From: Candidatus Poribacteria bacterium
GTDB taxonomy: Bacteria > Poribacteria > WGA-4E > WGA-3G
DNA: 64,000 nt
NCBI GenBank assembly: GCA_022824265.1
Contig: JAJEAG010000086.1
Span: 62,001-126,000 of the forward strand
Direction of reading: 5' to 3'
Shown: positions 28,792-36,612 of the stretch, in pieces
Layout: the number at the start of each line of letters is the position of its first letter
Numbering within the stretch: the stretch's first letter is position 1
The notes under the pieces: model-generated
Told to the model about the DNA's origin: nothing
Databases searched by the model: none
What the model saw: the letters and a program-made list of their open reading frames with translations, nothing else
Position numbers and translations under genes: made by a program

Positions 28792-29896
28792 TATAAGTCC
28801 TTTCTACAAGAAACAGTTGCTCAGTTACATGAATGTTTCGATTCCTAAGATTCCTTGATCCGCGAAATGTATTATATCGAATCTCAAATTCATCAACAGT
28901 TCCAATCTTACATAACATATTCCGCATTTCTGCAGGTTGAATAAAACCCTCGTTATTAAATGAAATTAGGAAGAAGCGGGTGTCAAGTGTTTGCAGTAGA
29001 TCATGAAATAGTTCTTTAGATTTTGTCCGGACATTATAACCTGAACGTTTCCAGTTTTTTGGAATCCCTGACACTCTGCTTATGTTTTTAGGTTCTTTGT
29101 AATGAACAAGCAGGTTCAACATAAAGTAATTTGAACCATAGGGGTGTTGATTGTAAGGGGGATCAATATAAGTCAGATCAAGGTCCTTGATTTTACCAGC
29201 AATTTTATTTGTGTCATCATGAAAAACTTCGTAATCACATTCAAATTTACTTAGAATAGGGGTGGACAGATCAATTTTACCTTTAATACGCTTTAGGGCA
29301 TTTGAATTAGTGCCTCCGTACTGTCCAACTCCTGTAATACGGTTTTTGTAGAATCCCTTAAACACCCCAGATGTATTTGAATGGATAGATGCTTTACTTA
29401 ATAGTGGTCCTAGAAGTGAATCTCTATATCTTAAAGGGGTATCTTCGATCAATCTCCGATAGTTATCAAGGCGACGGGCATTATCACTTGTATAAAAAAC
29501 ACGGTCGTTAGGTGTTATATTTGACTCATCTTTAGGTGCATATAGTTTTTCAATAAAACCCGTCGTGAAGGGTTCATCCACTCTATTGTTAAGTTCATCA
29601 ACGATTCTGGATATTGAATTCATATCAACAGTGCTACGGTTTTGAAGATAGCACCGAGAGATAGACGCAGCATAATCCTCAAAATCGTTACATGCAATAT
29701 ATGATGCATGGGTTTTCATTAAACGCGAAACAATACCTGAACCACTGAAAGCGTCAAATACACGAATGTGTGATTTACCTAAACGTTTTTTAACTTGTAT
29801 TATGACTTTGTTTATATGAGATAATAGTGAACGTTTGTTTCCTATGTATGTGATAAGTTGGTCAGTAAGGTAATTTATATCTTCAATTTGAATCAT
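28781..29896 (-). CDS. D12-class adenine-N6 DNA methyltransferase of a type II R-M system
   Basis: This 371-residue protein has the D12-class (Dam-like) arrangement: YIGNKRSLLSHINKVI at residues 17-32, the SAM-binding DAFSGSGIVSRLM and CNDFEDYAA, and the catalytic DLTYIDPPYNQHPYGSNYF near residue 235. Methylation of adenine protects the cognate site, inferred as GAATTC from the partner nuclease. Its last codons overlap the start of the EcoRI-like gene, a usual R-M arrangement for coupled expression. M.EcoRI itself is, as far as I recall, of another methyltransferase class, so this would be a non-orthologous pairing. The gene appears intact. Confidence 0.85.
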   Translation of the reverse strand: MIQIEDINYLTDQLITYIGNKRSLLSHINKVIIQVKKRLGKSHIRVFDAFSGSGIVSRLMKTHASYIACNDFEDYAASISRCYLQNRSTVDMNSISRIVDELNNRVDEPFTTGFIEKLYAPKDESNITPNDRVFYTSDNARRLDNYRRLIEDTPLRYRDSLLGPLLSKASIHSNTSGVFKGFYKNRITGVGQYGGTNSNALKRIKGKIDLSTPILSKFECDYEVFHDDTNKIAGKIKDLDLTYIDPPYNQHPYGSNYFMLNLLVHYKEPKNISRVSGIPKNWKRSGYNVRTKSKELFHDLLQTLDTRFFLISFNNEGFIQPAEMRNMLCKIGTVDEFEIRYNTFRGSRNLRNRNIHVTEQLFLVERTYNGK

Positions 29897-30207
29897 TTAT
29901 AATACTCACTAATGAATGCACAATAAAATTGGTTTTAGGAGGGAAATATATCAATTATGTGATTTACATGGAACTTTAACAGATTATCATCATGATAGTT
30001 GTATAAATAGATCAACAATGTCAATATAGAGTAAACTAGAACTTGTTCCACTTCACATAAGAAAACTCTTAAGAATACATTTGCATACTATACATTATAT
30101 CACGATCAGCAAATGGCATAAACTATTTATTCCTAATATCGTAAATATTGAAACTTATGCTTCAGAATCAAGGGAATATGCTATCAAATACATATTATAC
30201 AATCTTT
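29897..30207. other. A+T-rich intergenic region, nothing recognised
   Basis: About 310 bases upstream of the methyltransferase gene and downstream of the dehydrogenase gene at 30208. It should hold the R-M promoter, but I could not define a -35/-10 pair with good spacing. A 76-codon open frame here has no ribosome site and no recognisable product. Confidence 0.4.
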
Positions 30208-31089
30208 TTAATTTGTTTCAAGGAATCTTGCCAACACTGCAACTAATTCGCTCAACGTTGGATATTTGTCGCGCGCTTCAGGTGATAGGTCTGCGAGATG
30301 TGTATCACTGACAAGACGGTACATATCTGCTGCACCTGTCAATATATTCGGTGTCAATCCGACATGTGCAAAAGTCTCGGCAATTTCTTCCATTTCCCCA
30401 ATCCAACGTCTTGCTTTCGGTGGCATACCGGGTAATCCTCTTTCCATCCGTTCATAGAGTGCTGCTTGACTCAACTGGAATTCCTTCGTGAGTGCATCAG
30501 ATACACCTAATACCTCGGCTGCGGTGAGTAATTCTGTGCAAAGTGCGGTCAATCCTTTCGTCAAAGAGGCGTAGCACATCTTAATTGCAGAAGCAAATCC
30601 GATCTCTTCACCGAGCGTGCGCACATCTAACCCAAATTGGTTCAGTTCTGTGAAGACATTTAACTGTGGTCCCGACGCGTAGAAACGAGTTGACCCTGAT
30701 CTTCTCGGTGGTGGACCGATAATAGACGCATCAACGAAAATACCTCCTGCTGAAGAAATTATATCCCCTATTCTACAAACCGTCTGGGGTGCAATAGCAT
30801 TACAATCAGCATAAGTTAAATCCGTGTCAACCTGCTCCAACGCATTTGCAATAGCCTCAGCAGCGGAAGTTGCTTGTGCTGGCACCATAATTGACATGAT
30901 CAGGTCTGCTTCGGTGACGAGTTGCGTATACGTCGATACGTTGGCAATACCTGCTTTCTGTGCAAGGTCACATGTGCGTTGACTTCTCCCTTCTAAACAG
31001 GTGATAACGCGTAAACCGTTTTCACGAAGCATATTTCCGACGGTATGTCCCATATCACCAGGACTTAATATTCCAATAGTGTTAGGCAT
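30208..31089 (-). CDS. NAD(P)-dependent 6-phosphogluconate dehydrogenase-like protein with DUF1932-type C-terminus
   Basis: This 293-residue protein starts with a Rossmann fold (TIGILSPGDMGHTVGNMLRENG) like 6-phosphogluconate and 3-hydroxyisobutyrate dehydrogenases, with YADCNAIAPQT and DASIIGPPPRRSG in the expected substrate-binding places. The helical C-terminal half contains GFASAIKMCYASLTKGLTAL, where the Lys is the conserved catalytic residue. This two-domain pattern matches proteins annotated with DUF1932. The physiological substrate, a beta-hydroxy acid or sugar acid, is unknown. The gene stands alone between an intergenic region and the metal exporter. Confidence 0.85.
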   Translation of the reverse strand: MPNTIGILSPGDMGHTVGNMLRENGLRVITCLEGRSQRTCDLAQKAGIANVSTYTQLVTEADLIMSIMVPAQATSAAEAIANALEQVDTDLTYADCNAIAPQTVCRIGDIISSAGGIFVDASIIGPPPRRSGSTRFYASGPQLNVFTELNQFGLDVRTLGEEIGFASAIKMCYASLTKGLTALCTELLTAAEVLGVSDALTKEFQLSQAALYERMERGLPGMPPKARRWIGEMEEIAETFAHVGLTPNILTGAADMYRLVSDTHLADLSPEARDKYPTLSELVAVLARFLETN

Positions 31090-31137
31090 AAATTCCCTTA
31101 ATTCAAAGTAGATAAACTGGAAGGAAAAATATTTCTT

Positions 31138-32025
31138 CTAAATGTGTATACCGACATCATTGAGTGCCTTGAAAACCAATACCGCACCAAGCACGATAAC
31201 AACAGTAGCACTAATAATCGGAAGACGTTGCAGCCAAATGCCCCTGCCAGTGAAACGCTCAATAACAGGCTTTGCCATTACCATAAGGATACCGATAGCG
31301 ACCAACACAGCTGCAAGACCCAGTGAGAATGCACATAAAATAATCACACCCCACGTGAGTTTATTCAGACTAATAGCAAATAACAATCCGATGAGTGCAT
31401 CAACGCATGGAACGATTCCCCCAGAGACACCAAGCGATAACAAACCCCAGAAACCTGTCCGTTTAGAAGGCACATGACTATGTGTATGTCCATTCCCATG
31501 TGTGTGGGTATGATCATGAGTATGGGAATGATCATGTGTATGGTCATGTCCATGTTCATGATTATTCGCTTTACCGGAATAATACTGCCTCATGTTTTTT
31601 GCAAGCAGCCATCCTCCAATTCCAATGATCAATAAGCCAGAGATTAGACTCAGCCATATAACAACATCCTCTTGTGCAAAACGATCCTTAGCAAACAGGA
31701 GTATGACACCGATTGATATTACACTAAAGGTATGAGTGAACGTGACAACAAGACCGAGAAAAATTGCATCAATTATTCTCCCCCTCGTTCCAACAAGATA
31801 CGCAGCCACGACTGCTTTACCGTGTCCTGGAGTTAACGCATGCAAACCACCCAGCACGAATGAAACCACTAAGGCAATGATTGCAAACTGTAATGTTAGA
31901 GGTTGTGTGATTAACTTTTTTATCTTATCACCTGAATGCTCATGATTTGCGTCAGCATAAGCAAAACCGCATACTATAATGGCGATAATAATGAGACTGA
32001 AAACTGGAAGTAAGTGCTTTTTCAA
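31138..32025 (-). CDS. NicO-family nickel/cobalt exporter with His-rich loop
   Basis: This 295-residue membrane protein has a signal-like first helix, HSGDKIKKLITQPLTLQFA, then six to seven helices. The GGLHALTPGHGKAVVAAYLVG segment is the HxxxPGHGKA metal-site signature of the NicO/RcnA family, which exports or imports Ni and Co. A His-rich cytoplasmic loop near residues 170-205 alternates H, D and T (HGHDHTHDHSHTHDHTHTH) and probably gathers metal. GGIVPCVDALIGLLFAISL in the second half is also conserved. It starts five bases after an NHL-repeat gene stop. No NikR or cobalamin riboswitch is visible upstream. Confidence 0.88.
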   Translation of the reverse strand: MKKHLLPVFSLIIIAIIVCGFAYADANHEHSGDKIKKLITQPLTLQFAIIALVVSFVLGGLHALTPGHGKAVVAAYLVGTRGRIIDAIFLGLVVTFTHTFSVISIGVILLFAKDRFAQEDVVIWLSLISGLLIIGIGGWLLAKNMRQYYSGKANNHEHGHDHTHDHSHTHDHTHTHGNGHTHSHVPSKRTGFWGLLSLGVSGGIVPCVDALIGLLFAISLNKLTWGVIILCAFSLGLAAVLVAIGILMVMAKPVIERFTGRGIWLQRLPIISATVVIVLGAVLVFKALNDVGIHI

Positions 32026-32030
32026 AACGA

Positions 32031-32879
32031 TTAAACCCTCGCAAACTTTTGGAGCCGTCTTTCAGCGATAACTTCGCTGACATAGATGTCTCCTTTTGAA
32101 TCAATCCATATACCGTGTGGGGAATCACTGAATTGCCCTGGTGCGTTTCCTTTCACCCCCCAACGTCCGATGATCTCTCCATCAAGCGTCATAATACAGA
32201 TGCTCTGTCGTGCTTCTGCTATGTGGATGATATTGTCTGAGTCTATGAATAGATCGTTAGGTGAACCAAGATTAGTCCACTCAGTGAGAAATTCCCCGTC
32301 ATTGTTAAAAATTTGACACCGCAGATTACCACGGTCAAGTATATATACCTTATCGTTATGATCTACAGTAACATCGTGTGGAAGGTTGAATTCACCAGGA
32401 CCTGTACCAGATGCACCCCAAGAAACGATAACTTCACCATCAGTGGTTATGCGGTGCACGCGCGATTGACCGTAACCATCAGACACATACATTTCTCCAG
32501 ATGCAGAAAGAACCGCACGCGTCGGTTCATTAAAGGGGGTTCCTGGTGCTCCTGGCTTATTTACAGTGCCAAACGTTTGTAATAACTTACCATCAAGAGA
32601 AAACTTACGGACAGTATGGTCAATTGTATCAGTCGTCCATATTTCATCTTCGGGACTTATCCAAACACCATGAGGTTTTTGGAATATGTCCTTGCCCCAT
32701 TCTGCAACGAAACTTCCATCTGCTTCAAAGACCAGCATTGCAGGTTGTGGACTACGATTGTAGACATACACACGGTCATTTGAGTCGCACGCCACACCTG
32801 AAACGAGTCCGAGTTGTGGAATCATCCCCCAACCTTCAACTACCTCATATTGGTAGTCGCCAGTGCCGATAGTTGCCAT
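32031..32879 (-). CDS. NHL-repeat beta-propeller protein
   Basis: This 282-residue protein is made almost entirely of NHL repeats, about six blades, each with a pattern like FxxPxGVxxDSxxxIYVxDxxxxRVxxF (for example GEFNLPHDVTVDHNDKVYIL). No signal peptide is visible: the protein starts MATIGTGDYQYEVVEG. It resembles the propeller of peptidyl-alpha-hydroxyglycine lyase and 6-bladed sugar lactonase-like proteins, but catalytic residues cannot be assigned by eye. GGAGATATT precedes the start. It is the first gene of a two-gene operon with the NicO exporter, five bases apart, an unusual pairing. Confidence 0.8.
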   Translation of the reverse strand: MATIGTGDYQYEVVEGWGMIPQLGLVSGVACDSNDRVYVYNRSPQPAMLVFEADGSFVAEWGKDIFQKPHGVWISPEDEIWTTDTIDHTVRKFSLDGKLLQTFGTVNKPGAPGTPFNEPTRAVLSASGEMYVSDGYGQSRVHRITTDGEVIVSWGASGTGPGEFNLPHDVTVDHNDKVYILDRGNLRCQIFNNDGEFLTEWTNLGSPNDLFIDSDNIIHIAEARQSICIMTLDGEIIGRWGVKGNAPGQFSDSPHGIWIDSKGDIYVSEVIAERRLQKFARV

Positions 32880-33255
32880 ATAATATCTCCTGTTGACTGC
32901 AGATTGCTTATATACGATAGAATCTAATATCTGGACAGAGTGTCTATTTCAATATTCAATTACAAAAAACAGGTGTTTTTTGGTTCTATATATTGATTGG
33001 ACCTATCTTTCTTCTTGATGGTTAGGTATAATCATACGTTATTTTTAGTAAAAATGCAAATAAAAATTACTACGCGACAATAGAATTCCTTTGATTTTTC
33101 TTGCACTTAAAGTGCCATTTCTGTATCATACGGGCAATATAGAATATCTATATTCTGATGTAATGTTGATAATATCCTATCTGTTTTCCTACTAATAACT
33201 CACCTCAGATTAGTTGATTGGAATGTAATTCAGTTTATACTAAAAGGAGAAAAAA
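32880..33255. other. divergent A+T-rich intergenic region with palindromes
   Basis: This 376-base spacer lies between the NHL gene and the LamG gene. It holds the palindrome GCACTTAAAGTGC near 33104-33116, an inverted repeat AGAATA/TATTCT near 33140-33155, and TACGCGACAATAGAATTCCT (33071-33090), which recurs with two substitutions at 63145-63164. I could not assign a promoter with confidence. Confidence 0.5.
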
Positions 33256-34008
33256 GTGAAATACAGAATTATTGTCGTAATAGTAATTGCCATTTTCTTT
33301 GGTTCTATGAGTGTCTTTGCAGCAGGTTTGTCGGATGGTCTTGTCGGCTATTGGCCCCTGGATGGCAACGGTAAAGACGAATCAGGTAATGGACATGATG
33401 CTGAATTGGAACAAGGTGCGAAATTCACTGATAAAGGCTGGATGAATGGTGCAGTTGAGTTTGATGGAGCAGGTGGTCATGCAGTTGTTGATGCTGGTTT
33501 TCAACTGACTACGATTGCAGTCACAGTGGTTGCGCGTATCAACGGTTGGAAAACGATTGACTGGTCTGGTATTGTTGTGGGACGAAGCGATCCATCATCT
33601 TTCTGGTTGGGAGTTGCTGCGAATAACACGTTGACCTATGTTTGGAACGATAACTCTGCAGCCACATGGAATTGGCAAGGAGCACCAGCAATTCCGCAAG
33701 ACAAATGGGCACTTGTGGCAATAGCCATTGAAGAAGATAAGGCAACAAGTTATATCTATCACAAAGATGATGGCAGACTTGATTCTGCAGAAAATAAAAT
33801 TGCACATATTGAACAGACAATAAAAAACCTGAAATTCGGGTGGGACGAATGCTGTGGAGCAAGGTATTTCAAGGGCATTATTGACGAGGTAATGATTTTT
33901 GAACGGACGCTAAGTGCTGGTGAAATTGAAGATCTTGCTGTCGGTGGGTTACCTGTTGAAAGTAAGGGTAAACTCGCTACCACTTGGGGTGCTCTAAAAG
34001 GAAAATAG
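33256..34008 (+). CDS. secreted LamG/concanavalin-like protein with GKL-W tail
   Basis: This 250-residue protein has a signal peptide (YRIIVVIVIAIFFGSMSVFA) and a single LamG jellyroll: LVGYWPLDGNGKDESGNGHD, AVEFDGAGGHAVVDAG, WALVAIAIEEDKATSYIYH and FKGIIDEVMIFERTLSAGEIE. It ends VESKGKLATTWGALKGK, closely matching the tail of the LamG protein at 17936-18685 and of the three paralogues near 42 kb. It is likely exported and perhaps held at the surface to bind glycans. AAAGGAGAAAA precedes the start. It stands alone, convergent with the next gene. Confidence 0.87.
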   Translation: MKYRIIVVIVIAIFFGSMSVFAAGLSDGLVGYWPLDGNGKDESGNGHDAELEQGAKFTDKGWMNGAVEFDGAGGHAVVDAGFQLTTIAVTVVARINGWKTIDWSGIVVGRSDPSSFWLGVAANNTLTYVWNDNSAATWNWQGAPAIPQDKWALVAIAIEEDKATSYIYHKDDGRLDSAENKIAHIEQTIKNLKFGWDECCGARYFKGIIDEVMIFERTLSAGEIEDLAVGGLPVESKGKLATTWGALKGK

Positions 34009-34033
34009 TCGCAATTTCATGGATATTAGAATA

Positions 34034-35821
34034 TTAGAAATAACCGATTATATATAAAATAGCACGTATAGTGTCCGCTTGCTGAAATCCGGTGGCATAA
34101 AGATCGTTGGTTTCATCTATGTATGTATAGTTATTCTTACCAAAGAAATGTGTAATTTCAAAGTTCATACGGAACGATCGACTTAAGTCGAAAGAAACAC
34201 CACCACCCCAATCAGAGAGTCTTGCGTAGAAATCAAAAAATCGGTAGTTGCTGAGATCAAGTGCATCGTTGATGAAATCAAGGTTGATCGTGCTGAAGTA
34301 CGCGTAAACTCGTGCTTCACGATAATTGTATATGCTGTGGTCTCGTATCCAAGTTAAATCAAGCTGAACCCGGTTATCCCATGATGTTTCCGTTGTTTTA
34401 TCATCCTGATTGAAGCTACCACGGAAATCCTCAAATTCACGAGCACGGTAATAACTTGTATCTGTCATGTGGACAAACGTCAGTTGGTTAGAAAGCCCGA
34501 TACGATAATCCTCATTTAAATCATAAGAGAACGTCAGGTTCACATCTGCAGCATCCTGAACAATCTTTTCATCAAAGTCAGATTTAGTATATAGATCCGC
34601 ATCCAAATCATCCTGATTATCAATTTCTATGTCGTGAATATCCCTTGTATATCTGAGTTTCAGTTCAGTTTGGAGCATAGAAGAAAACAGGGAAGTGGTT
34701 GGTGTGTATTTCCTAAACCGTAATGCTGTCCGATTGAGATAATAGAGATTTCCAGACAGATCAATTCCTTTCAGTTGTAGATTGACATCAGTCTCGATCT
34801 CACGTTGAAATGGAATAAGTAGATGTTCTGTATACTTACCATCGGTAGAAAACCGTTGTATTCTACGCAACCGATATCGATACGTTCTTGTGAAACCATC
34901 AATTCGTCGCGTTGGATCATCAAGACGTTTTGGAAGTGTTGATAGAAAATCCTTTAGATACTTTGCCTTATCCGCAACGAGGAGCGTGCCATCGGTTAAG
35001 ATAGTGATCCGAAATGGCTCGATAAATTGTCCTGCTGCATCTCCATATTCACCGAATGCGTTTAAAAACTTTCCTTCAGGACTATATTTCACAACCCCAT
35101 GTCCCTTTTCATCTACAAGGTAAAGGTTTCCTGTATTATCTACAGTCATATCAACTGGATGAATTACTTGTCCTGCACCCGGTTGTGAAATAGCATACCG
35201 CAAAATAGGTTTACCATCAGCATCAAGTTTATAGATTATACCATCGTCGTAGACATATAGATTGTGACGAGTATCAACTGAAAGTAGGAAGTCACGCTTT
35301 GTGTTACCCTGTGGGATAATAAGCGCATATCTTCCATCACTGTCTAAACCTGGTGCAGCCGATTCAAGGTTATCAATCCTCTTACTGAAATCCTGTAACG
35401 GAAAAGTCGCGACAAATTGACCTTGTGCATCAAATTTGTGGATACAGGGGCCGTAGTTGAAGATTTTCGGATTATCTGTACCTTCAATATGTTCAAGAAT
35501 CCAATCCATTACATAAATAGAACTGTCTGTCCCGACAGCAATAGCAGTAGGACTTAGAAATCGGAACGTTTCTTCTTCTGTTGCCTTTATATCAAATACG
35601 AATGTGCCAACATCAGTAAACTTGTGGATTTTGAAGTTATCTGTATCGGTAACATAGACTGCACCGTCCTGTCCAAACGCCATAAACAAAGTTTCCGCAA
35701 ATTGTCCTTTTCCTTCACCCTTTTCACCGAATTCTCCAACATATTTGAATTCATTTGCTGCGTTAATACTTAACGGCATTAGCAACATTATAGAAAGTAT
35801 CAGGATTATCTTTTTATGCAT
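34034..35821 (-). CDS. secreted NHL-propeller protein with C-terminal beta-barrel-like domain
   Basis: This 595-residue protein has a signal peptide (KIILILSIMLLMPLSINA), then NHL repeats to about residue 370 (QFAETLFMAFGQDGAVYVTDT, QVIHPVDMTVDNTGNLYLVDEKGHGVVKY). The last 220 residues change character: alternating polar and hydrophobic strands with many aromatic girdle-like residues (VNLTFSYDLNEDYRIGLSNQLTFVHM, RVQLDLTWIRD, FRMNFEITHFFG) and a final Phe (IRAILYIIGYF), the usual signal for outer-membrane barrel assembly. I infer a propeller displayed by or plugged into a small outer-membrane barrel. An alternative is a soluble beta-rich domain. Confidence 0.72.
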   Translation of the reverse strand: MHKKIILILSIMLLMPLSINAANEFKYVGEFGEKGEGKGQFAETLFMAFGQDGAVYVTDTDNFKIHKFTDVGTFVFDIKATEEETFRFLSPTAIAVGTDSSIYVMDWILEHIEGTDNPKIFNYGPCIHKFDAQGQFVATFPLQDFSKRIDNLESAAPGLDSDGRYALIIPQGNTKRDFLLSVDTRHNLYVYDDGIIYKLDADGKPILRYAISQPGAGQVIHPVDMTVDNTGNLYLVDEKGHGVVKYSPEGKFLNAFGEYGDAAGQFIEPFRITILTDGTLLVADKAKYLKDFLSTLPKRLDDPTRRIDGFTRTYRYRLRRIQRFSTDGKYTEHLLIPFQREIETDVNLQLKGIDLSGNLYYLNRTALRFRKYTPTTSLFSSMLQTELKLRYTRDIHDIEIDNQDDLDADLYTKSDFDEKIVQDAADVNLTFSYDLNEDYRIGLSNQLTFVHMTDTSYYRAREFEDFRGSFNQDDKTTETSWDNRVQLDLTWIRDHSIYNYREARVYAYFSTINLDFINDALDLSNYRFFDFYARLSDWGGGVSFDLSRSFRMNFEITHFFGKNNYTYIDETNDLYATGFQQADTIRAILYIIGYF

Positions 35822-35877
35822 TGTATAGTTAGTGTGGTTTCTATGTTATCAGATGGGAAAACGTTATAGGTTTGTAG

Positions 35878-36303
35878 TTAGTTCGATTCAGATATGTCAA
35901 TTTGGTTTCTTTTTCGTATGTTATCAAGGATTCCATTGATAAATATTGGTGACTTCTGTGTACTGTATGATTTAGCAATTTCAATTGCTTCATTTATTGA
36001 TGTTGCCGCATCAATTTCATCAATATAGAGGATTTCGTATGTAGCAAGTCTTAGGATAGACAAGTCTACAATTGGCATCCGATGAAGTTTCCAATTATTA
36101 GATGTAGCCTTGAGTTCAGCATCTATTGCTTCAAGATTTGTAGTTGTGCCTTCAACAAGTTGCTGAGTAAACTGTCTATTTACGGCAGGTGTGTCTCGGT
36201 TGTGCCAAAACTGTTTGATAACAAGTTGTACCGGTTCAGCGTTGAGGTGAATCTGATAAAGCATCTGCATTGCTACGACGCGAGACTTTCTACGAGAGGA
36301 CAT
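35878..36303 (-). CDS. nusB: transcription antitermination factor NusB
   Basis: This 141-residue helical protein starts MSSRRKSRVVAMQMLYQIHL, the usual NusB N-terminus that binds boxA RNA. The ATG at 36303 is chosen over one 31 codons upstream by this alignment. LHRMPIVDLSILRLATYEILYIDEIDAATSINEAIEIAKSYST is the conserved second half, and FINGILDNIRK the last helix. With S10 it prevents Rho termination in rRNA operons. The gene is not next to ribH or rRNA genes here. Confidence 0.93.
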   Translation of the reverse strand: MSSRRKSRVVAMQMLYQIHLNAEPVQLVIKQFWHNRDTPAVNRQFTQQLVEGTTTNLEAIDAELKATSNNWKLHRMPIVDLSILRLATYEILYIDEIDAATSINEAIEIAKSYSTQKSPIFINGILDNIRKRNQIDISESN

Positions 36304-36485
36304 AAATATTCCAATTTTATAGTGTTTACGATGTGTTATATTATACGGGTTTTTAGGTGGTATGTCAAGAGGAAATACTTGGGTGGGCAGAACCATTCAG
36401 TTTGTAAGAATTCTCTGTTTATAATTGTTACAAATAGTTTATATCGTATATCGGGTCTCGCGCTTGTGTAGTCCAACATGACACG

Positions 36486-36515
36486 CGTAGGTCAGAGCGA
36501 GTGTAGCGACCTACG
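36486..36515. repeat. palindromic CGTAGGTC repeat
   Basis: An eight-base perfect inverted repeat with a fourteen-base loop. It resembles short REP-like palindromes; no second copy was seen in the window. Confidence 0.4.
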
Positions 36516-36555
36516 ATGCTAATTTTAACAGTGAACAAATAGTTTGGTTTTCAAA

Positions 36556-36588
36556 TTGATAGGCACAGTTGAGAACCACACCTATCAA
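36556..36588 (-). terminator. probable hairpin terminator after the TlpA-like gene
   Basis: TTGATAGG and CCTATCAA form an eight-base stem, and the sequence beyond it on the minus strand begins TTTGAAAACC. It begins 25 bases after the stop of the TlpA-like gene. The T-run is short. Confidence 0.45.
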
Positions 36589-36612
36589 TCCAATTATCTA
36601 TTCCTACTCAGA

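Larger units (their letters stand above)
36304..36612. other. intergenic region with two hairpins
   Basis: About 309 bases between nusB and the TlpA-like gene. It contains an inverted repeat CGTAGGTC/GACCTACG (36486-36515) around an AGCGAG-rich interior, and a hairpin TTGATAGG/CCTATCAA (36556-36588) just after the upstream gene. No gene is visible. Confidence 0.5.

Noticed and set aside
30081-30311. 76-codon plus-strand frame
   Set aside because: Overlaps the end of the dehydrogenase gene on the other strand and has no start signal.
32880-33255. Cobalamin or nickel riboswitch ahead of the NicO operon
   Set aside because: No B12-box-like or NiCo-type conserved motif could be found by eye.
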